This document shows positions 1 to 13,544 of a stretch of 64,000 nucleotides of DNA, in pieces; positions within the stretch are counted from its first letter, which is position 1, and each line of letters opens with the position of its first letter. The notes below the pieces were generated by a model that saw only the letters and a program-made list of their open reading frames with translations, searched no databases and was not told the origin of the DNA. The stretch covers positions 2,852,001 through 2,916,000 of the forward strand of contig JAWQEG010000283.1 of NCBI GenBank assembly GCA_033782935.1. The letters are read 5' to 3'. Position numbers and translations under genes: made by a program. This stretch comes from Petrolisthes cinctipes. Lineage: Eukaryota; Arthropoda; Malacostraca; Decapoda; Porcellanidae.

Positions 1-3000
1 CATGCTAAAAATAGATATTTTAGGTGCCAAAAAGTCGATATCTTAAATTCGGCCCAAAACACCCAAAAATTCGATATTTAGGGGTCCCAGAAGCGATCTG
101 TTCATGCCTACTGCGTGTTAGAGTATTTTCAAAATTCTGGCTCAAAACATGCTGAAAAACGATATTTTTGGTGCCCAAAGTCAATATGTGTATGCATCTT
201 CTACACCCGTTTATATCCCAAATTCAACCTCAAAACACCCAAAAATTCGATATTTATGAGTCCCAGAAGCGATCTGTACATGCCTACTCAGTGCTAGAAT
301 GTTTTCAAAATATAGGCTCAAAACATGCTCAAAATCGATATTTTAGGTGCCCAAAAGTCGATATGTGCATGCATCTTTTGTACTCGTTTATATCTCAAAT
401 TTAGCCTCAAAACACCCGAAAATTCGGTATTTTGGGGTCCCAGAAGCGATCTCTACATGCCTACTTAGTGCTAGAATATTTTCAAAATATAGGCTCAAAA
501 CATGCTAAAAATCGATATTTTAGGTGCCAAAAAGTCGATATCTCAAATTCAGTCCCAAAACACCCGAAACTTCGATATTTAGGGGTCCCAGAAGCGATCT
601 GTACATGCCTACTAAGTGTTAGAGTATTTTCAAAATACAGGCCACAGAACATACTGAAAATCGATCTTTTAGGTGCCCAAAAGTCGATATGTGCATGCAT
701 CTTCTGTACCCGTTTATATCTCAAATTCTGGCCCTAAACACCCGAAAATTCGATATTTTGGGGTCCCAGAAGCGATCTGTACATGCCTACTCCGTGTTAG
801 AGTATTTTCAAAATTCAGCCACAAAACATGCTGAAAATCGATATTTTTGGTGCCCAAAGTAAATATGTGTATGCATCTTCTTTACTCGTTAATATCTCAA
901 ATTCAGGCTCAAAACACCCGAAAATTCGATATTTTGGGGTCCCAGAAGCGATCTGTACATGCCTACTCAGTGCTAGAATGTTTTCAAAATATAGGCTCAA
1001 AACATGCTCAAAATCGATATTTTAGGTGCCCAAAAGTCGACATGTGCATGCATCTTCTGTACTCGTTTATATCTCAAATTCTGTCTCAAAAAACCCGAAA
1101 ATTCGATATTTTGAGGTCCCAGAAGTGATCTGTACATGCCTACTCAGAGCTAGAAAATTTTCAAAATATAGGCTCAAAACATGCTAAAAATCGATATTTT
1201 AGGTGCGTAAAAGCGATATCTCAAATTCAGGCCCAAAACACCCAAAAATTCGATATTTTAGGGTCCCAGAGGCGATCTGTACATGCCTACTCCGTGTTAG
1301 AGTATTTACAAAATACAGGCCCAAAACATGCTCAAAATCGATGTTTTAGGTGCCCAAAAGACGATATGTGCATGCATCTTCAGTACCCGTTTATATCTCA
1401 AATTCAGGCTCAAAACACCCGAAAATTCGATATTTTTGGGTCCCAGAAGCGATCTGTACATGCCTACTCCGTGTTAGAGTTTTTTCAAAATACAGGTCCA
1501 AAACATGCTGAAAATCGATATTTTAGATGCCCAAAGTCAATATGTGCATGTATCATCTGTACCCGTTTATATCTCAAATTCAGGCTCAAAACACCCGAAA
1601 ATTCATTATTTTGGGGTCCCAGAAGCAATCTGTACATGCCTACTCAGTGCTAGAATATTCTTAAAATATAGGCTCTAAACATGCTAAAAATCGATATTTT
1701 AGGGGCCCAGAATCGATATCTCAAATTCAGGCTCAAAACACCCGAAAATTCGATATTTAGGGGTCCCAGAAGCGATCTGTACATACCTACTCCGTGTTAG
1801 AGTATTTTCAAAATACAGGCCAAAAACATACTGAAAATCGATCTTTTAGGTGCCCAAAAGTCGATATGTGCATGCATCTTCTGTACCCGTTTATATCTCA
1901 AATTCTGGCCCTAAACACCCGAAAATTCGATATTTTGGGGTCCCAAAAGCGATCTGTACATGCCTACTCCGTGTTAGAGTATTTTTAAAATTCAGGCCCA
2001 AAACATGCTGAAAATCGATATTTTTGGTGCCCAAAGTGTATGCATCTTCTGTACTCGTTTATATCTCAAATTTAGGCTTAAAACACCCGAAAATTCGATA
2101 TTTTGGGGTCCCAGAAGCGATCTGTACATGCCTACTTAGTGCTAGAATATTTTCAAAATATAGGCTCAAAACATGCTAAAAATCGATATTTTAGGTGCGT
2201 AAAGGCGATATCTCAATTTCAGGCCCAAAACACCCGAAAATTCGATATTTTGGGGTCCCTGAAGCAATCTGTACATGCCTACTCCTTGTTAGAGTATTTT
2301 CAAAATACAGGCCCGAAACATGCTGAAAATCGATAATTTAGATGCCAAAGTCAATATGTGCATGTATCTTCTGTACCCGTTTATATCTCAAATTCTGGCC
2401 CTAAACACCCGAAAATTCAATATTTTTGGGTCCCAGAAGCGATCTGTACATGCCTACTCAGTGCTAGAATGTTTTCAAAATATAGGCTCAAAACATGCTC
2501 AAAATCGATATTTTAGGTGCCCAAAAGTCTATATGTGCATGCATCATTTGTACTCGTTTATATCTCAAATTCAGCCTCAAAACACCCGAAAATTCGATAT
2601 TTTAGGGTCCCAGAAGCGATCTCTACATGCCTACTTAGTGCTAGAATATTTTCAAAATATAGGCTCAAAACATGCTAAAAATCGATATTTTAGGTGCCAA
2701 AAAGTCGATATCTCAAATTCAGGCTCAAAACACCGAAAATTCGATATTTTGGGGTCCCAGAAGCGATCTGTACATGCCTACTCAGTGCTAGAATGTTTTC
2801 AAAATATAGGCTCAAAACATGCTAAAAATCGATATTTTAGGTGCGTAAAAGCGATATCTCAAATTCAGGCCCAAAACACCCGAAAATTCGATATTTTGGG
2901 GTCCCAGAAGCGATCTGTACATGCCTACTCCTAGTTAGAATGTTTTCAAGATACAGACCCAAAACATGCTCAAAATAGATATTTTACGTGCCCAAAAGTC

Positions 3001-3230
3001 TATATGTGCATGCATCGTCAGTACCCGTTTATATCTCAAATTCAGGCTCAAAATACCCGAAAATTCGATATTTTTGCGTCCCAGAAGCGATCTGTACATG
3101 CCTACTCCGTGTTAGAGTTTTTTCAAAATACAGGTCCAAAATATGCTGAAAATCGATATTTTAGATGCCCAAAGTCAATATGTGCATGTATCTTCTGTAC
3201 CCGTTTATATCTCAAGTTCAGGCTCAAAAC
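1..3230. repeat. Left array segment, mixed long and short monomers
   Basis: Order of unit lengths from 85 onward is long, long, short, long, long, long, short, long, long, short, so no simple repeat of order is visible. The part around 2320-2700 resembles 4142-4520 at an offset of 1822 bp but with clearly more differences than the recent duplications. One long monomer near 2036 lost 8 bp (AAAGTGTATGC in place of AAAGTCAATATGTGTATGC), with GT shared at the edges. No gene or other element is seen. Confidence 0.9.
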
Positions 3231-4415
3231 ACCCGAAAATTCGATATTTTGGGGTCCCAAAAGCGATCTGTCCATGCCTACTCAGTGCTAGAATATTTTC
3301 AAAATATAAGCTCAAAACATGCTAAAAACCTATATTTTAGGTGCCAAAAAGTCGATATCTTAAATTCGGCCCAAAACACACGAAAGATCGATATTTAGGG
3401 GTCCCAGAAGCGATCTGTACATGCCTACTCCGTGTTAGAGTATTTTCAAAATTCAGGCCCAAAACATGCTGAAAAACGATATTTTTGGTGCCCAAAGTCA
3501 ATATGTATTTGCATCTTTTAAACCCGTTTATATCTCAAATTCAACCTCAAAACACCCAAAAATTCGATATTTATGGGTCCCAGAAGCGATCTGTACATGC
3601 CTACTCAGTGCTAGAATGTTTTCAAAATATAGGCTCAAAACATGCTCAAAATCGATATTTTAGGTGCCCAAAAGTCGATATGTGCATGCATCTTCAGTAC
3701 CCGTTTATATCTCAAATTCAGGCTCAAAACACCCGAAAATTAGATATTTTTGGGTCCCAGAAGCGATCTGTAGATGCCTACTCCGTGTTAGAGTATTTTC
3801 AAAATACATGCCCAAAACATGCTGAAAATCGATATTTTAGATGCCCAAAGTCAATATGTGCATATATCTTATGTACCCGTTTATATCTCAAATTCAGGCT
3901 CAAAACACCCGAAAATTCGATATTTTGGGGTCCCAGAAGCGATCTGTACATGCCTACTTATTGCTAGAATATTTTCAATATATAGGCTCAAAACATGCTA
4001 AAAATCGATATTTTAGGTGCGTAAAGGAGATATCTCAATTTCAGGCCCAAAACACCCGAAAATTCGATATTTTGGGGTCCCAGAAGCGATCTGTACATGC
4101 CTACTCCTTGTTAGAGTATTTTCAAAATACAGGCCGGAAACATGCTGAAAATCGATAATTTATATGCCAAAGTCAATATGTGCATGTATCTTCTGTACCC
4201 GTTTATATCTCAAATTCTGGCCCTAAACACCCGAAAATTCAATATTTTTGGGTCCCAGAAGCGATCTGTACATGCCTACCCAGTGCTAAAATGTTTTCAA
4301 AATATAGGCTCAAAACATGCTCAAAATCGATATTTTAGGTGCCCAAAAGTTGATATGAGCATGCATCTTTTGTACTCGTTTATATCTCAAATTCAGCCTC
4401 AAAACACCCGAAAAT

Positions 4416-4563
4416 TCGATATTTTGGGGTCCCAGAAACGATCTCTACATGCCTACTTAGTGCTAGAATATTTTCAAATTATAGGCTCAAAACATGCTAA
4501 AAATCGATATTTTAGGTGCCAAAAAGTCGATATCTCAAATTCAGTCCCAAAACACCCGAAACT
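4416..4563 (+). repeat. Reference short monomer (148 bp)
   Basis: Measured from TCGATAT at 4416 to the next at 4564. The first half is full length (88 bp, next TCGATAT at 4504). The second half is only 60 bp because GTCGATAT joins directly to CTCAAATTC at 4533/4534. In long monomers 29 bp lie between these points, ending in TATAT, so both edges carry ATAT. The fusion creates GATATC. Short monomers of this subtype have GGTGCCAAAAAGTCGATATC and often end CAGTCCCAAAACACCC or TTAAGGCCC. Confidence 0.93.
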
Positions 4564-6819
4564 TCGATATTTAGGGGTCCTAGAAGCGATCTGTACATGC
4601 CTAATCCGTGTTAGAGTATTTTCAAATTACAGGCCAAAAACATACTGAAAATCGATCTTTTAGGTGCCCAAAAGTCGATAAATGCATGCATCATCAGTAC
4701 CCGTTTATATCTCAAATTCTGGCCCTAAACACCCGAAAATTCGATATTTTGGGGTCCCAAAAGCGATCTGTACATGCCTACTCCGTGTTAGAGTATTTTC
4801 AAAATTCAGGCCAAAAACATGCTGAAAATCGATGTTTTTGGTGCCCAAAGTCAATATGTGTATGCATCTTCTATACTCGTTATTATCTCAATTTCAGGCT
4901 CAAAAAAAACGAAAATTCGATATTTTGGGGTCCCAGAAGCGATCTGTACATGCCTACTCACTGCTAGAATGTTTTCAAAATATAGGCTCAAAACATGCTC
5001 AAAATCGATGTTTTAGGTGCCCAAAAGTCGATATGTGCATGCATCTTCTGTACTCGTTTATATCTCAAATTCAGACTCAAAACACCCGAAAATTCGATAT
5101 TTTGGGGTCCCAGAAGAGATCTGTACATGCCTACTCAGTGCTAGAATATTTTCAAAATATAGGCTAAAAACATGCTAAAAACCGATCTTTTAGGTGCCAA
5201 AAAGTCGATATCTCAAATTCAGTTCCAAAACACCCGAAAATTCGATATTTTGGGGTCCCAGAAGCGATCTGTACATGCCTACTCCGTGTTAGAGTATTTT
5301 CAAAATTCAAGCCCAAAACATGCTGAAAATCGATATTTTTTGGTGCCCAAAGTCAGTATGTGTATGCATCTTCTGTACTCGTTTATATATCAAATTCAGG
5401 ATCAAAACACCCGAAAATTCGATATTTTGGGGTCCCAGAAGCGATCCGTAAATGCCTACTCAGTGCTAGAATATTTTTAAAAAATAGGCTCAAAACATGC
5501 TAAAAATCGATATTTTAGGTGCGTAAAATCGATATCTCAAATTCATTCCCAAAACACCCGAAAATTCGATATTTAGGGGTCCCAGAAGCGATCTGTACAT
5601 GCCTACTCCGTGTTAGAGTATTTACAAAATACAGGCCCAAAACATGCTCAAAATCGATGTTTTAGATGCCCAAAAGACGATATGTGCATGCATCTTCAGT
5701 ACCCGTTTATATCTCAAATTCAGGCTCAAAACACCCGAAAATTCGATATTTTTGGGTCCCAGAAGCGATCTGTAGATGCCTACTCCGTGTTAGAGTATTT
5801 TCAAAATACATGCCCAAAACATGCTGAAAGTCGATATTTTAGATGCCCAAATTCAATATGTTCATATATCTTCTGTACCCGTTTATATCTCAAATTCAGG
5901 CTCAAAACACCCGAAAATTCAATATTTTGGGGTCCCAGAAGCAATCTGTACATGCCTACTCAGTGCTAGAATATTTTCAAAATATAGGCTCAAAACATGC
6001 TAAAAATCGATATTTTAGTTGCGTATTGTCGATATCTCAAATTCAGGCCCAAAACACCCGAAAATTCAATATTTTGGGGTCCCAGAAGCGATCTGTACAT
6101 GCCTACTCCTAGTTAGAATGTTTTCAAGATACAGACCCAAAACATGCTCAAAATCGATATTTTAGGTGCCCAAAAGTCGATATGTGAATGCATCATCAGT
6201 ACCCGTTTATATCTCAAATTCAGGCTCAAAATACCCGAAAATTCGATATTTTGGGGTCCCAGAAGCGATCTGTACATGCCTACTCCATGTTAGAGTTTTT
6301 TCAAAATACAGGTCCAAAACATGCTGAAAATCGATATTTTAGATGCCCAAAGTCAATATGTGCATGTATCTTCTGTACCCGTTTATATCTCAAATTCAGG
6401 CTCAAAACACCCGAAAATTCGATATTTTGGGGTCCCAAAAGCGATCTGTACATGCCTACTCAGTTCTAGAATATTTTCAAAATATAGGCTCAAAACATGC
6501 TAAAAATCGATATTTTAGGTGCTTAAAGGCGATATCTCAATTTCAGCCCCAATACACCTGAAAATTCGATAATTTGGGGTCCCAGAAGCGATCTGTACAT
6601 GCCTACTCCTTGTTAGAGTATTTTCAAAATACAGGCCCAAAACATGCTGAAAATCGATATTTTAGATGCCCAAAATCAATATGTGCATGTATCTTCTGTA
6701 CCCGTTTATATCTCAAATTCTGGCCCTAAACACCCGAAAATTCAATATTTTTGGGTCCCAGAAGCGATCTGTACATGCCTACTCCTTGTTAGAGTATTTT
6801 CAAAATACAGGCTCAAAAC

Positions 6820-7840
6820 ATGCTCAAAATCGATGTTTTAGGTGCCAACAGTCAATATGTGCATGAATCTTCTGGACCCGTTTATATCTCAAATTTAGGC
6901 TCAAAACACCCGAAAATTCAATATTTTGGGGTCCTAGAAGCAATCTGTACATGCCTACTCAGTGCTAGAATATTTTCAAAATATAGGCTCAAAACATGCT
7001 AAAAATCGATATTTTAGGTGACAAAAGTCGATATCTCAAATTCAGTCCCAAGACACCCGAAACTTCGATATTTAGGGGTCCCAGAAGCGATTTGTACATG
7101 CCTACTCCGTGTTAGAGTTTTTTCAAAATACAGGCCAAAAACATACTGAAAATCGATCTTTTAGGTGCCCAAAAGTCGATATGTGCATGCATCTTCAGTA
7201 CCCGTTTATATCTGAAATTCTGGCCCTAAACACCCGAAAATTCGATATTTTGGGGTCCCAAAAGCGATCTGTACATGCCTACTCCGTGTTAGAGTATTTT
7301 CAAAATTCAGGCCCAAAACATGCTCAAAATCGATGTTTTAGGTGCCCACAGTCAATATGTGCATTTATCTTTTGTTCCCGTTTATATCTCAAATTAAGGC
7401 TCAAAACACCCGAAAATTCAATATTTTGGGGTCCTAGAAGCAATCTGTACATGCCTACTCAGTGCTAGAATATTTTCAAAATATAGGCTAAAAACATGCT
7501 AAAAATCGAAATTTTAGGTGACAAAAGTCGATATCTCAAATTCAGTCCCAAGACACCCGAAACTTCGATATTTAGGGGTCCCAGAAGCGATCTGTACATG
7601 CCTACTCCGTGTTAGAGTTTTTTCAAAATACAGGCCAAAAACATACTGAAAATCGATCTTTTAGGTGCCCAAAAGTCGATATGTGCATGCATCTTCAGTA
7701 CCCGTTTATATCTCAAATTCTGGCCCTAAACACCCGAAAATTCGATATTTTGGGGTCCCAAAAGCGATCTGTACATGCCTACTCCGTGTTAGAGTATTTT
7801 CAAAATTCAGGCCCAAAACATGCTCAAAATCGATGTTTTA
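6820..7840. repeat. 500-bp trimer, tandem pair
   Basis: Offset of exactly 500 bp between ~6820-7320 and ~7320-7840. Both carry the rare GGTGACAAAAGTCGATATC, AGACACCCGAAACTTCG and GTCCTAGAAGCAATC. The unit corresponds to two long and one short monomer. The pair is present again at 20510-21530 in the second 13.69-kb copy. Confidence 0.85.
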
Positions 7841-9649
7841 GGTGCCCAAAAGTCGATATGTGCATGCATCTTCTGTACTCGTTTATATCTCAAATTCAGG
7901 CTCAAAACCCCCAAAAATTCGATATTTTGGGGTCCCAGAAGCGATCTGTACATGCCTACTCAGTGCTAAAATATTTCCAAAATATAGGCTAAAAACATGC
8001 TAAAAACCGATCTTTTAGGTGCCAAAAAGTCGATATCTCAAATTCAGTCCCAAAACACCCGAAAATTCGATATTTAGGGGTCCCAGAAGCGATCTGTTCA
8101 TGCCTACTCTGTGTTAGAGTATTTTCAAAATACAGGCCAAAAACACACTGAAAATCGATCTTTTAGGTGCCCAAAAGTCGATATGTGCATGCATCTTCTG
8201 TACCCGTTTATATCTCAAATTCTGGCCCTAAACACCCGAAAATTTGATATTTTGGGGTCCCAGAAGCGATCTGTACATGCCTACTCAGTGCTAGAATATT
8301 TTAAAAATATAGGCTCAAAACATGCTAAAAATCGATATTTTAGGTGCGTAAAGTCTATATCTCAAATTCAGGCCCAAAACACTCGAAAATTCGATATTTT
8401 GGGGTCCCAGAAGCGATCTGTACATGCCTACTCCTTGTTAGAGTATTTTCAAAATACAGGCTCAAAACATGCTCAAAATCGATGTTTTAGGTGCCCAAAG
8501 TCAATATGTGCATGTATCTTCTGTACCCGTTTATATCTCAAATTCAGGCTCAAAACACCCGAAAATTCGATATTTTGGGGTCCAAGAAGCGATCTGTACA
8601 TGCCTACTCAGTGCTAGAATGTTTTCAAAATATAGGCTCAAAACATGCTCAAAATCGATGTTTTAGATGCCCAAAAGTCGATATGTGCATGCATCTTCTG
8701 TATTCGTTTATATCTCAAATTCAGGCTCAAAACACCCAAAAATTCGATATTTTAGGGTCCCAGAACCGATCTGTACATGCCTACTCAGTGCTAGAATATT
8801 TTCAAAATATAGGCTCAAAACATGCTAAAAATCGATATCTTTGAAACGTAAAGGCGATATCTCAAATTCAGGCCCAAAACACCCGAAAATTCGATATTTT
8901 GGGGTCCCAGAAGCGATCTGTACATGCCTACTCCGTGTTAGAGTATTTTCAAAATACATGCCCAAAACATGCTGAAAATCGATGTTTTAGGTGCCCAAAA
9001 GACGATATGTGAATGCATCTTCTGTACTCGTTTATATCTCAAATTCACGCTCAAAACACCCGAAAATTCGATATTTTGGGGTCCCACAAGCGATCTGTAC
9101 ATGCCTACTCCGTGTTAGAGTATTTTCAAAATACATGCCCAAAACATGCTGAAAATCGATATTTTATTGCCGAAAGTCAATATGTGCATGTATATTCTGT
9201 ACCCGTTTATATCTCAAATTCAGGCTCAAAACACCCAAAAATTTGATATTTTGGGGTCCCAGAAGCTATCTGTACATGCCTACTCAGTGCTAGAATATTT
9301 TCAAAATATAGGCTAAAAAACATGCTAAAAATCGATATTTTAGGTGCTAAAAGGCGATATCTCAAATTCAGGCCCAAAACACCCAAAAACTCGATATTTT
9401 AGGGTCCCAGAAGCGATCTGTACATGCCTACTCCGTGTTAGAGTATTTTCAAAATACATGCTAAAAACATGCTGAAAATCGATATTTTAGATGCCAAAAG
9501 TCAATATGTTCATTTATCTTCTGTACCCGTTTATAACTCAAATTCAGGCTCAAAACACCCGAAAATTCAATATTTTGGGGTCCCAGAAGCAATCTGTACA
9601 TGTCTACTCAGTGCTAGAATATTTTCAAAATATAGGCTAAAAACATGCT

Positions 9650-10620
9650 AAAAATCGATCTTTTAGGTGCCAATAAGTCGATATCTCAAATTCAGTCCCA
9701 AAACACCCGAAAATTCGATATTTAGGGGTCCATGAAGCGATCTGTACATGCCTACTCCGTGTTAGAGTATTTTCAAGATACGGGCCAAAAACATATTAAA
9801 AATTGATCTTTTAGGTGCCCAAAAGTCGATATGTGCATGCATCTTCTGTACCCGTTTATATCTCAAATTCTGGCCCTAAACACCCGAAAATTCAATATTT
9901 TGGGGTCCCAGAAGCAATCTGTACATGCCTACTCAGTGCTAGAATATTTTCAATATATAAGCTAGAAAACATACTAAAAATCGATATTTTAGGTGCCAAA
10001 AAGTCGATATCTCAAATTAAGGCCCAAAACACCCGAAAATTCGATATTTAGGGGTCCTAGAAGCGATCTGTACATGCCTACTCCGTGTTAGAGTATTTTC
10101 AAAATACAGGCCAAAAACATACTGAAAATCGATCTTTTAGGTGCCCAAAAGTCGATATGTGCATGCATCTTCTGTACCCGTTTATATCTCAAATTCTGGC
10201 CCTAAACACCCGAAAATTCGATATTTTTGGGTCCCAGAAGCGATCTGTACATGCCTACTCAGTGCTAGAATGTTTTCAAAATATAGGCTCAAAACATGCT
10301 CAAAATCGATATATTAGGTGCCCAAAAGTCGATATGTGCATGCATCGTCTGTACCCGTTTATATCTCAAATTCAGGCTCAAAACACCCAAAAATTCGATA
10401 TTTTAGGGTCCCAGAAGTGATCTGTACATGCCTACTCCGTGTTAGAGTATTTTCAAAATACATGGCCAAAAACATACTGAAAATCGATCTTTTAGATGCC
10501 GAAAGTCAATATGTGCATGTATCTTCTGTACCCGTTTATATCTCAAATTCAGGCTCAAAACAACCGAAAATTCGATATTTTGGGGTCCCAGAAGTGATCT
10601 GTGCATGCCTACTCAGTGCT
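9650..10620. repeat. 971-bp unit, first copy
   Basis: Contains AAAAATTGATCTTTTAGG near 9808, TCAATATATAAGCTAG, and CATGGCCAAAAACATACTG. It is followed at +971 bp by a second copy (10621-11584) with the same markers. Related copies occur near 13300-14200 (shortened), 14200-15140, and again in macro-repeat copy 2 and at 31030-32000. Confidence 0.8.
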
Positions 10621-10685
10621 AAAAATCGATCTTTTAGGTGCCAAAAAGTCGATATCTCAAATTCAGTCCCAAAACACCCGAAAAT
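10572..10685 (+). repeat. 114-bp shortened monomer, copy 1 of 6
   Basis: A short monomer that lost a further 34 bp from the first half: CTCAGTGCTA joins directly to AAAATCGATC. In intact units GCTA stands at both edges of the missing 34 bp, so this is a deletion between 4-bp repeats. The same form is at 14131, 24263, 27822, 31803 and 33422. Confidence 0.9.
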
Positions 10686-11584
10686 TCGATATTTAGGGGT
10701 TCATGAAGCGATCTGTACATGCCTACTCCGTGTTAGAGTATTTTCAAGATACGGGCCAAAAACATATTAAAAATTGATCTTTTAGGTGCCCAAAAGTCGA
10801 TATGTGCATGCATCTTTTGTACCCGTTTATATCTCAAATTCTGGTCCTAAACACCCGAAAATTCAATATTTTGGGGTCCCAGAAGCAATCTGTACATGCC
10901 TACTCAGTGCTAGAATATTTTCAATATATAAGCTAGAAAACATACTAAAAATCGATATTTTAGGTGCCAAAAAGTCGATATCTCAAATTAAGGCCCAAAA
11001 CACCCGAAAATTCGATATTTAGGGGACCCAGAAGCGATCTGTACATGCCTACTCCGTGTTAGAGGATTTTCAAAATACAGGCCAAAAACATACTGAAAAT
11101 CGATCTTTTAGGTGCCCAAAAGTCGATATGTGCATGCATCTTCTGTACCCGTTTATATCTCAAATTCTGGCCCTAAACACCCGAAAATTCGATATTTTTG
11201 GGTCCCAGAAGCGATCTGTACATGCCTACTCAGTGCTAGAATGTTTTCAAAATATAGGCTCAAAACATGCTCAAAATCGATATATTAGGTGCCCAAAAGT
11301 CGATATGTGCATGCATCGTCTGTACCCGTTTATATCTCAAATTCAGGCTTAAAACACCTAAAAATTCGATATTTTGGGGTCCCAGAAGTGATCTGTACAT
11401 GCCTACTCCGTGTTAGAGTATTTTCAAAATACATGGCCAAAAACATACTGAAAATCGATCTTTTAGATGCCGAAAGTCAATATGTGCATGTATCTTCTGT
11501 ACCCGTTTATATCTCAAATTCAGGCTCAAAACAACCGAAAATTCGATATTTTGGGGTCCCAGAAGTGATCTGTGCATGTCTACT
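10621..11584. repeat. 971-bp unit, second copy
   Basis: Follows 9650-10620 directly at an offset of 971 bp. The join lies inside a 114-bp shortened monomer (10572-10685), so the deletion that made that monomer sits at or next to the duplication boundary. Confidence 0.78.
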
Positions 11585-13544
11585 CTGTGTTAGAGTATTT
11601 TCAAAATACAGGCCAAAAACACACTGAAAATCGAACTTTTAGGTGCCCAAAAGTCGATATGTGCATGCATCTTCTGTACCCGTTTATATCTCAAATTTTG
11701 GCCCTAAACACCCGAAAATTCGATATTTTGGGGTCCCAGAAGCGATCTGTACATGCCTACTCCGTGTTAGAGTATTTTCAAAATTCAAGCCCAGAACATG
11801 CTAAAAATCGATATTTTTTGGTGCCCAAAGTCAATATATGTATGCATCTTCTGTACTCGTTTATATATCAAATTCAGGCTCAAAACACCCGAAAATTTGA
11901 TATTTTGGGGTCCCAGAAGCGATCTGTACATGCCTACTCAGTGCTAGAATATTTTAAAAATATAGGCTCAAAACATGCTAAAAATCGATATTTTAGGTGC
12001 GTAAAGTCTATATCTCAAATTCAGGCCCAAAACACTCGAAAATTCGATATTTTCGGGTCCCAGAAGCGATCTGTACATGCCTACTCCTTGTTAGAGTATT
12101 TTCAAAATACAGGCTCAAAACATGCTCAAAATCGATGTTTTAGGTGCCCAAAGTCAATATGTGCATGTATCTTCTGTACCCGTTTATATCTCAAATTCAG
12201 GCTCAAAACACCCGAAAATTCGATATTTTGGGGTACAAGAAGCGATCTGTACATGCCTACTCAGTGCTAGAATGTTTTCAAAATATAGGCTCAAAACATG
12301 CTCAAAATCGATGTTTTAGATTCCCAAAAGTCGATATGTGCATGCATCTTCAGTATTAGTTTATATCTCAAATTCAGGCTCAAAACACCCAAAAATTCGA
12401 TATTTTAGGGTCCCAGAACCGATCTGTACATGCCTACTCAGTGCTAGAATATTTTCAAAATATTGGGTCAAAACATGCTAAAAATCGATATTTTTGAAAC
12501 GTAAAGGCGATATCTCAAATTCAGGCCCAAAACACCCGAAAATTCGATATTTTGGGGTCCCAGAAGCGATCTGTACATGCCTACTCCGTGTTAGAGTATT
12601 TACAAAATACAGGCCCAAAACATGCTCAAAATCGATGTTTTAGGTGCCCAAAAGACGATATGTGCATGCATCTTCTGTACTCGTTTATATCTCAAATTCA
12701 CGCTCAAAACACCCGAAAATTCGATATTTTGGGGTCCCACAAGCGATCTGTACATGCCTACTCCGTGTTAGAGTATTTTCAAAATACATGCCCAAAACAT
12801 GCTGAAAATCGATATTTTAATGCCGAAAGTCAATATGTGCATGTATATTCTGTACCCGTTTATATCTCAAATTCAGGCTCAAAACACCCAAAAATTCGAT
12901 ATTTTGGGGTCCCAGAAGCGATCTGTACATGCCTACTCAGTGCTAGAATATTTTCAAAATATAGGCTAAAAAACATGCTAAAAATCGATATTTTAGGTGC
13001 TAAAAGACGATATCTCAAATTCAGGCCCAAAACACCCAAAAACTCGATATTTTAGGGTCCCAGAAGCGATCTGTACATGCCTACTCCGTGTTAGAGTATT
13101 TTCAAAATACATGCTAAAAACATGCTGAAAATCGATATTTTAGATGCCAAAAGTCAATATGTTCATTTATCTTCTGTACCCGTTTATAACTCAAATTCAG
13201 TCTCAAAACACCCGAAAATTCAATATTTTGGGGTCCCAGAAGCAATCTGTACATGCCTACTCAGTGCTAGAATATTTTCAAAATATAGGCTAAAAACATG
13301 CTAAAAATCGATCTTTTAGGTGCCAATAAGTCGATATCTCAAATTCAGTCCCAAAACACCCGAAAATTCGATATTTAGGGGTCCATGAAGCGATCTGTAC
13401 ATGCCTACTCCGTGTTAGAGTATTTTCAAGATACGGGCCAAAAACATATTAAAAATTGATCTTTTAGGTGCCCAAAAGTCGATATGTGCATGCATCATCT
13501 GTACCCGTTTATATCTCAAATTCTGGCCCTAAACACCCTAAAAT

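Larger units (their letters stand above)
8233..11885. repeat. 3653-bp unit, first copy (within macro-repeat copy 1)
   Basis: Sequence from CCCGAAAATTTGATATTTTG at 8233 recurs 3653 bp downstream at 11886. Shared rare markers include TTTTAAAAATATAGG, GGGTCCAAGAAGCG and TTGAAACGTAAAGG (8841 and 12494). After 9963 the offset drops to 3559 because the second copy lost about 93 bp. The match ends near 11584. This unit and its partner are present again at offset +13,691 in macro-repeat copy 2. Confidence 0.85.

Noticed and set aside
482..724. Minus-strand open frames of 61-87 codons (482-724, 37272-37520, 41214-41462, 42838-43101 and others)
   Set aside because: They are reverse readings of the same monomers in segments where short and long units happen to avoid stops. 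There is no independent signal of coding.
2320..2934. Open frames of 60 to 234 codons on the + strand throughout the window
   Set aside because: They are periodic readings of the satellite. Two overlapping frames are open at once, ends fall at random monomer variants, and the peptides are the same ~59-residue string with no recognisable domain. I annotate no CDS.
4561..4580. Plant telomere-like heptamers TTTAGGG (in ATTTAGGGGTCCC) and CCCTAAA (in GGCCCTAAACACCC)
   Set aside because: Each is a single heptamer within a monomer variant and is never in tandem. Chance similarity is sufficient, and it does not indicate a telomere or fix the organism as a plant.
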